Origin: Sandaracinaceae bacterium
GTDB taxonomy: Bacteria > Myxococcota_A > Polyangia > Polyangiales > Houyiibacteriaceae
Assembly: GCA_012514415.1 (NCBI GenBank)
Contig: JAAZAH010000073.1
Span: 1-9,729 of the forward strand
Length of the DNA: 9,729 nt
Reading direction: 5' to 3'
In this document: positions 6,044 to 9,729 of the stretch, piece by piece
Layout: every line of letters begins with the position of its first letter
Position numbering within the stretch: the first letter of the stretch is position 1
Position numbers and translations under genes: made by a program
The notes under the pieces: generated by a model
What the model was told of the DNA's origin: nothing
The model's database searches: none
The model's input: the letters and a program-made list of their open reading frames with translations, nothing else

Positions 6044-6945
6044 GTCTCCGTGCGCTTCTCGGAAGCATCCTGCTCGGTCCTGCCCGCAGAGTCCCCGATG
6101 ATGCCGCGCTCATGTACGCCATTCGAGCGCGCCTCCAAAAGCTCGATGAAGCGCTCGATGGGGAACCCAATGGAGCGCTCGATGAAAATGACCCGCGAAC
6201 GCTCTTCCGCTTTTTGCTCAGGATGGCCCGCCACGAGCTGAGCGAGCCCTCCCCGTCCATTTCGAACCCCGCGCTGCTTTCGCGCTTCGAAAGCCTCATC
6301 CAGACCCGCCCCGCCGAATCTCTCGATCACGCACAGCTCTTCATCGACACGCCTTCGGTGCTACTTCGCGCCGAGACACTCCTCCGCACGCGCCCGAAGG
6401 GCCCCATCCTCGCCCTCGGAGACGACGATGCCGTCTCGCTCGCACTCCTTCTACTCGGAGCCGAAAAAGTCGAAGTCGCCGATATCGATGAACGCATTCT
6501 CGCGTTCCTCTCGGAGCGTGCCCGCACCCTTTTCGCGGAGCTTCCCGTTCACCGAGTCGACGTTCTCGAGGAAGAGCCCGGACCGCAACTTCTGGGCCGA
6601 TTTGAGATCGTCGTGACGGACCCACCGCGCTCCTACGACGATGGGCTCGCGTTCATCGCTTTTGCTGCGCGATGCCTTCATCCTAGCCCGTCAAGCCGCC
6701 TCTATTACGCTGATCACGAAGACTGGAATGACGAACACGATCGCCTTGTCGGTGCGCTTCGCGGGCTTGGGCTCGAGCTCGTCGAACGCCATGCCAATCT
6801 CGCGCGCTACCCCTTGATCGAAGCGTGGATCCCATCGCTCGAAGATCGCGCTTCTGCGCTTGGCCTCACGGCGGATGCCCTACGCTCGCTCATCCGGTCC
6901 ATCCCGGCACGCTCCCACCTTTACGAACTGCGCTTCCGCGTCTAG
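6040..6945 (+). CDS. Bis-aminopropyl spermidine synthase (BpsA/DUF43) family protein
   Basis: The 301-residue protein has a Rossmann-like transferase domain with the signature of branched-chain polyamine synthases. PILALGDDDAVSLALLL lies at about 122-138 (GDDD at 127-130), the acidic strand end VEVADIDERIL at 144-154, and VVTDPPRSYDDGLAFI at 191-206. Upstream, SLDHAQLFIDTPSVLLR (94-110) corresponds to the family's DQ..xTxxSxxxR element. Known members transfer aminopropyl groups from decarboxylated S-adenosylmethionine to spermidine in the cytoplasm, giving branched polyamines. The N-terminal ~90 residues are helical and unlike the archaeal enzymes, and the segment after TDPP is arginine rather than the usual aromatic, so substrate choice may differ. 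The ATG overlaps the DoxX stop by four bases, indicating translational coupling; no Shine-Dalgarno is visible. A more general SAM-dependent methyltransferase remains an alternative. Confidence 0.7.
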   Translation: MSLRALLGSILLGPARRVPDDAALMYAIRARLQKLDEALDGEPNGALDENDPRTLFRFLLRMARHELSEPSPSISNPALLSRFESLIQTRPAESLDHAQLFIDTPSVLLRAETLLRTRPKGPILALGDDDAVSLALLLLGAEKVEVADIDERILAFLSERARTLFAELPVHRVDVLEEEPGPQLLGRFEIVVTDPPRSYDDGLAFIAFAARCLHPSPSSRLYYADHEDWNDEHDRLVGALRGLGLELVERHANLARYPLIEAWIPSLEDRASALGLTADALRSLIRSIPARSHLYELRFRV

Positions 6946-6978
6946 TCCGGGCGCGGCGGGCAGAGTATCCTCCAGCGC

Positions 6979-7893
6979 GTGTCCCATCTCCGCTCACTCA
7001 TCCAGTACCTGCTCCATAAAAAAGAGCGCCTCGCCAACGATCGGAGCACACATCTCGAGCGACAGCTCCGCGATGGAAGAGGAATACTGCCCCGCGGCCT
7101 CATCCTTGAATGGCTCGGGACTTCTGGCTTTCGGATGAGTTACCAAGGACAGACGCTCGTGATCGATCCCTATCTTTCGAGGGCGCCGATGCGCGAGATG
7201 CTCATGCTGCGCCCCCTCCTCATCGATGAGGAGCGCATCGATCGCTATATACCAAAAACGGATATCATCGTCGCAGGTCATACGCATTTCGATCATGCGG
7301 TCGACATCCCGTATCTCGCGGCCCGCGATGACGCCGAGGTCTTCGGCTCGAAATCCCTTCACACCCTCCTCCGCGCTTCGGGCAGGGAGAGCATCATCGC
7401 CGAGCCGCATCGCGTCTACGAGCGCGGCCCCTTCCGCGTCCGCTTCATCCCGAGCCTTCATTCAAAACTCATCCTTGGAAAAGCCATCCCTTTTGACTCC
7501 GAGATCACGTGCGAGCATCTCGAGCCGATGACGGCGCATCGATACGGCTGCGGACAGACCTTCGGCATCCTTATCGAGGTGGGCGGTGTTCGCTTCTATC
7601 ATCAAGGGAGCTGCGATCTCATCGACGATGAGATCCGCGACAAGGTCGACGTCCTCCTCGCCGGCATCGCCGGGCGCCGCTTTACTCATGAATACGTACC
7701 TCGGCTCCTCGCTCGCCTCCAGCCGAAGCTGATCATCCCGCACCATTACGATGACTTTTTTCAGCCCATCGAGGAGCCGATCAACTTCTCACTGAACGTG
7801 AACCTCTCATCCTTCATCGACGAGGTTCGGGCGGTGAGCGATGAACCTTTGGTTGGAACGCTCGAGCCCCTCCGCCCGCTCACGATCCGCTGA
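6979..7893 (+). CDS. Metallo-beta-lactamase-fold hydrolase (UlaG-like)
   Basis: The 304-residue protein has a 40-residue basic, helical N-terminus followed by an MBL fold. It begins with LILEWLGTSGFRMSYQGQTL (41-60) and IDPYLS (62-67), then the metal-binding VAGHTHFDHAVD (98-109, H101, H103, D105, H106). His161 lies in IPSLHSK, the acidic ligand region in FYHQGSCDLID (207-216) and the last His in IPHHYDDF (253-260). The layout is that of UlaG/NAPE-PLD-like hydrolases, which cleave lactone or phosphodiester bonds; the substrate is unknown. The Gly-Asp ligand motif is replaced by GSCD, so D213 is the probable bridging ligand. The start is a GTG at 6979, 33 bases after the aminopropyltransferase gene; there is no clear ribosome-binding site. 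It is the third gene of the DoxX operon. Its stop overlaps the convergent FAD gene by 14 bases. Confidence 0.85.
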   Translation: MSHLRSLIQYLLHKKERLANDRSTHLERQLRDGRGILPRGLILEWLGTSGFRMSYQGQTLVIDPYLSRAPMREMLMLRPLLIDEERIDRYIPKTDIIVAGHTHFDHAVDIPYLAARDDAEVFGSKSLHTLLRASGRESIIAEPHRVYERGPFRVRFIPSLHSKLILGKAIPFDSEITCEHLEPMTAHRYGCGQTFGILIEVGGVRFYHQGSCDLIDDEIRDKVDVLLAGIAGRRFTHEYVPRLLARLQPKLIIPHHYDDFFQPIEEPINFSLNVNLSSFIDEVRAVSDEPLVGTLEPLRPLTIR

Positions 7894-9262
7894 TCCGCGA
7901 AAAGTCATCGTAGGCCGTGGTCGGTGCCGCGCTCTCGATGAAGCGCATCTTTGCGCCGTCGAGGATCGCTCGGGCGGCCTCCATTCCGGCGTACATCGCG
8001 ATGTCGACGCCCGCTCGGTTGGTCTCGTAGAGCCCCTCTACGCGCTGTAGCGCACGCCCCAAGCGGAGAAACGCGGGCCTCGTCCAATTCCGATAATCGC
8101 TCGCCGCCTCCGCTCCCGGGATCCGAATCAAGAAGCGCCGCGTGACCGCTCTTGGCGCGAGCACCCCCGCAAATGAGAGCTCCCTCTCGACCGCATCGAG
8201 AATCGCCTCATCGCTTCGTTGGTGGTACGGATCGTCGTCATCGACAAAGATCTCGGCCGCGATCGCGCCCTTCCCTTTCGGTACCATCTGGCCGCCGAAA
8301 CCCGCGTAGTTGGTCAGCCGCGCCGTCCTCATCTTTCCGCAGGAGACAAGCAGCCAGGCGTGCGGAAAACTCACGGGCTCGCTCAAGAGAAAATAACCGA
8401 GGAGCGTCACCCTCTTTCGATGCCAGCTCGCGCGTTCGAGCCCCCAATCGCTCCAACCGAGAGCCCGCGCGAGCGTGAGAATCGGAACGGCCGAGATCAC
8501 GGTATCGGCGGCGAGAAAGAGGCGGCTCGCCTGGACTCGAACGAAGACGCCGGTGACGCGATCGTCGCGCGTGCGAACCGACTCGAGCTCGGCCCCGTAC
8601 AAAAACTCACCCCCGCTCTCCGCAATTGCGCGAACCAAAGCGTCGACAATCTGCTGCGTCCCACGCCGCGGATGAAAAAACTGTGTCTTCTCCTCACGCA
8701 TCCGTGCGCGTCCAGGCGGACAGAGAGACGGAGGCCGCTCACGAAAAGGAATGCCCGAAAATTTCTCCTGATAGCCTTGTGAGAACGCGCGCGTCAGCGT
8801 CGCCCCTCGCTTTTGGAGCAGCGCTTCCTCGAGATTTTCCGGTGCGCCGCGCATCGTGAGCCTCGAAACAAGTAGATCAACGAGCGCTTGGCTCAAAAGC
8901 CGGGGCGGGGCGCCACGAAGCACGCCCCGAAATCGCCGCGAATATTCGAGCAATACCCCGTCGTAGAGGATGCCGACGCGGTGATCGTAAGGACAATAGT
9001 CATCGCCCAAGAGATCGAAGAGGAACGAGCGCACCTCGGGCAGGCGATCGTAGAGCTCTTTTCGTCCGAGATCGAGCGAGTACTCGCCACAGACGATCCC
9101 GCGCATCATGCCTCCCGGTGCTGAACTTCGCTCGATGAGAAGCGGACGCTTTCCAGCGCGAGCGAGGATGAGTCCAGCGGCGAGACCGGCCGGCCCTGTC
9201 CCAAGAATGAGTGGACGCGCCTCATTCGGCCGGGCACGACCCAACGCCCGCATGTCTTCCAT
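7880..9262 (-). CDS. FAD/NAD(P)-binding oxidoreductase of the amine oxidase / UGM-like superfamily
   Basis: The protein opens with a dinucleotide-binding LILGTGPAGLAAGLILARAG (about 18-37 from this start) and the ribose-binding Glu44 in LLIERSSAPGG. The middle part (LDLGRKELYDRLPEVRSFL) resembles the substrate domain of UDP-galactopyranose mutase and protoporphyrinogen-oxidase-like proteins. FFHPRRGTQQIVDALVRA (195-212), the GAELESVRTRDDRVTGV strand pair and DTVISAVP form the usual second half. It ends with VEGLYETNRAGVDIAMYAGMEAA, replacing the UGM-like GRxGxFxYxNMD motif. The reaction cannot be named: phytoene-desaturase, protoporphyrinogen-oxidase and UGM relatives are all possible. The longest frame starts at 9313 (477 residues); the ATG at 9262 (460 residues) is nearer to the Rossmann motif and has AGGAG 13 bases upstream, so the start is uncertain. 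The gene is convergent with the MBL gene and follows a DxDG-repeat gene on the same strand. Confidence 0.82.
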   Translation of the reverse strand: MEDMRALGRARPNEARPLILGTGPAGLAAGLILARAGKRPLLIERSSAPGGMMRGIVCGEYSLDLGRKELYDRLPEVRSFLFDLLGDDYCPYDHRVGILYDGVLLEYSRRFRGVLRGAPPRLLSQALVDLLVSRLTMRGAPENLEEALLQKRGATLTRAFSQGYQEKFSGIPFRERPPSLCPPGRARMREEKTQFFHPRRGTQQIVDALVRAIAESGGEFLYGAELESVRTRDDRVTGVFVRVQASRLFLAADTVISAVPILTLARALGWSDWGLERASWHRKRVTLLGYFLLSEPVSFPHAWLLVSCGKMRTARLTNYAGFGGQMVPKGKGAIAAEIFVDDDDPYHQRSDEAILDAVERELSFAGVLAPRAVTRRFLIRIPGAEAASDYRNWTRPAFLRLGRALQRVEGLYETNRAGVDIAMYAGMEAARAILDGAKMRFIESAAPTTAYDDFSRISGS

Positions 9263-9443
9263 AATGCGGCATACGCTCCTCGCACCGAGATCTCGCTTCG
9301 CGGCATCAGGCAAGCCGGGCGCCTCGATGCAAGCATCGCTTCGAGAGGACGGGTCCCTCTTGAAGTGCGCTCACGGAAACGAGGCCGTTCGGAAGCTCAC
9401 GGCTCGGCTCAAGAGGACGGAGGCTGACGCTTCGGTTTCCCCC
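9263..9443. promoter_or_regulatory. Intergenic leader with nested inverted repeats upstream of the FAD oxidoreductase gene
   Basis: The region holds three adjacent inverted repeats. GCATCAGGC (9303-9311) pairs imperfectly with GCCTCGATGC (9321-9330). CGATGC-AA-GCATCG (9325-9338) shares bases with the first, so the two cannot form together. A 10-bp stem lies at 9339-9348 with 9356-9365, containing one G.T pair. None has a T-tract on either strand, so they are not standard intrinsic terminators. An AGAGGACGG repeat recurs at 9344-9352 and 9412-9420. The region may separate transcription of the two minus-strand genes or control the FAD gene. Confidence 0.4.
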
Positions 9444-9729
9444 TCATTCAGCCTCGGCTTCGGCTTCCTCTTCGGGTGCTTGCTCCGCCTCTTGCGCGCG
9501 CCGCTCTTCCGCACGCCGACGCGCCTCGAACTCTTCATCGCGCTCCCATCGATCGACACTCCCGTCGCCATCGAGATCGGTTCCCATCCGAACCACATGG
9601 CGCCCATCGAGGTATTCAAAGCGATCGACCTGGAATTCATCTCCGCCGCGACCGGCAAGATCGCGCTCGATACGGCTCATTTTCCCGTCTTCAAAATAGA
9701 TCCGCGTATCGAAGCGTCCGTCAAAATCC
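9444..9729 (-). CDS. C-terminal part of a DxDGDG-repeat, charged-tail protein (partial)
   Basis: The gene enters from the right edge; 94 codons and a stop are visible, and the frame is open to the end of the window. The sequence contains tandem acidic repeats of the type D-x-D-G-R-x-D-x-x-x-Y-x-x-D-G. FDGRFDTRIYFEDGKMSRIE is followed by RFEYLDGRHVVRMGTDLDGD and then GSVDRWERDEEF. Each unit resembles an EF-hand-like or dockerin-like calcium-binding loop, as seen in secreted or lipoprotein repeat proteins of Myxococcota. The last 30 residues are almost only Glu, Arg and Ala, ending in an AEAEAE tail, probably a helix or disordered segment. The Met at 9680 is internal to the repeats and is not the start. 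Function is unknown; the N-terminus and any signal peptide lie outside the window. Confidence 0.7.
   Translation of the reverse strand, partial: DFDGRFDTRIYFEDGKMSRIERDLAGRGGDEFQVDRFEYLDGRHVVRMGTDLDGDGSVDRWERDEEFEARRRAEERRAQEAEQAPEEEAEAEAE

Noticed and set aside
8219..8782. Plus-strand open frame of 187 codons
   Set aside because: It is antisense to the FAD oxidoreductase gene and has no family-like sequence.
1..9729. CRISPR array, tRNA, rRNA, insertion sequence or prophage genes
   Set aside because: No regularly spaced repeats, tRNA-like cloverleaf, transposase motif or terminal repeats were seen in reading both strands.

Overview
The window is GC-rich throughout, densely coded and free of mobile elements, CRISPR arrays, tRNA or rRNA genes. 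Several gene families point to a Myxococcota-like (delta-proteobacterial) genome. These are a Cys-rich secreted protein with a MopE-type CDGxDNxCDG motif, a DxDGDG-repeat protein with a charged tail, a two-Cys-motif arginyl/leucyl-transferase relative, and a bis-aminopropyl spermidine synthase homologue. This placement is inferred from gene content alone.

Layout. (1) The left edge holds the 5' part of an aminoacyl-tRNA-protein transferase gene (bpt/ate type) on the minus strand. It is divergent from a TauE/SafE membrane permease (319-1152). (2) Convergent with the permease is a Cys-rich lipoprotein gene (minus, start 2535). Its lipoprotein signal peptide and its body lie in different reading frames, so it is either frameshifted or contains a one-base sequence error. 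(3) A group II truncated haemoglobin (minus, 2755-3213) and a small DUF1971/YeaR-like cupin (plus, 3323-3613) are transcribed divergently from about 110 bases that carry two short palindromes. (4) On the minus strand, a thioredoxin (5016-5396) and a CoA-disulfide/persulfide reductase-type flavoenzyme (3620-4996) form a two-gene unit. (5) Divergent from that unit is a plus-strand operon of DoxX (5630-6043), a BpsA-like aminopropyltransferase (6040-6945, overlapping DoxX by 4 bases) and a UlaG-like metallo-beta-lactamase-fold hydrolase (6979-7893). (6) A FAD/NAD(P)-binding amine-oxidase-superfamily protein (minus, 7880-9262) overlaps the hydrolase gene tail to tail by 14 bases. Its upstream region is full of inverted repeats. 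(7) The right edge holds the 3' part of a DxDGDG-repeat protein on the minus strand.

How the genes may work together. Between 2755 and 6043 there is a concentration of NO/O2, thiol and sulfur redox functions: a globin, a YeaR-like protein, a thioredoxin, a CoADR-type reductase and DoxX. This suggests a stress or thiol-homeostasis island comparable in logic to the DoxX-based oxidoreductase complex known from mycobacteria and to the NO-responsive yeaR genes of enterobacteria. That is an inference from context. No wholly new system is proven here. The best leads are the out-of-frame lipoprotein leader, the DoxX/BpsA-like/MBL operon and the divergent globin/DUF1971 pair.
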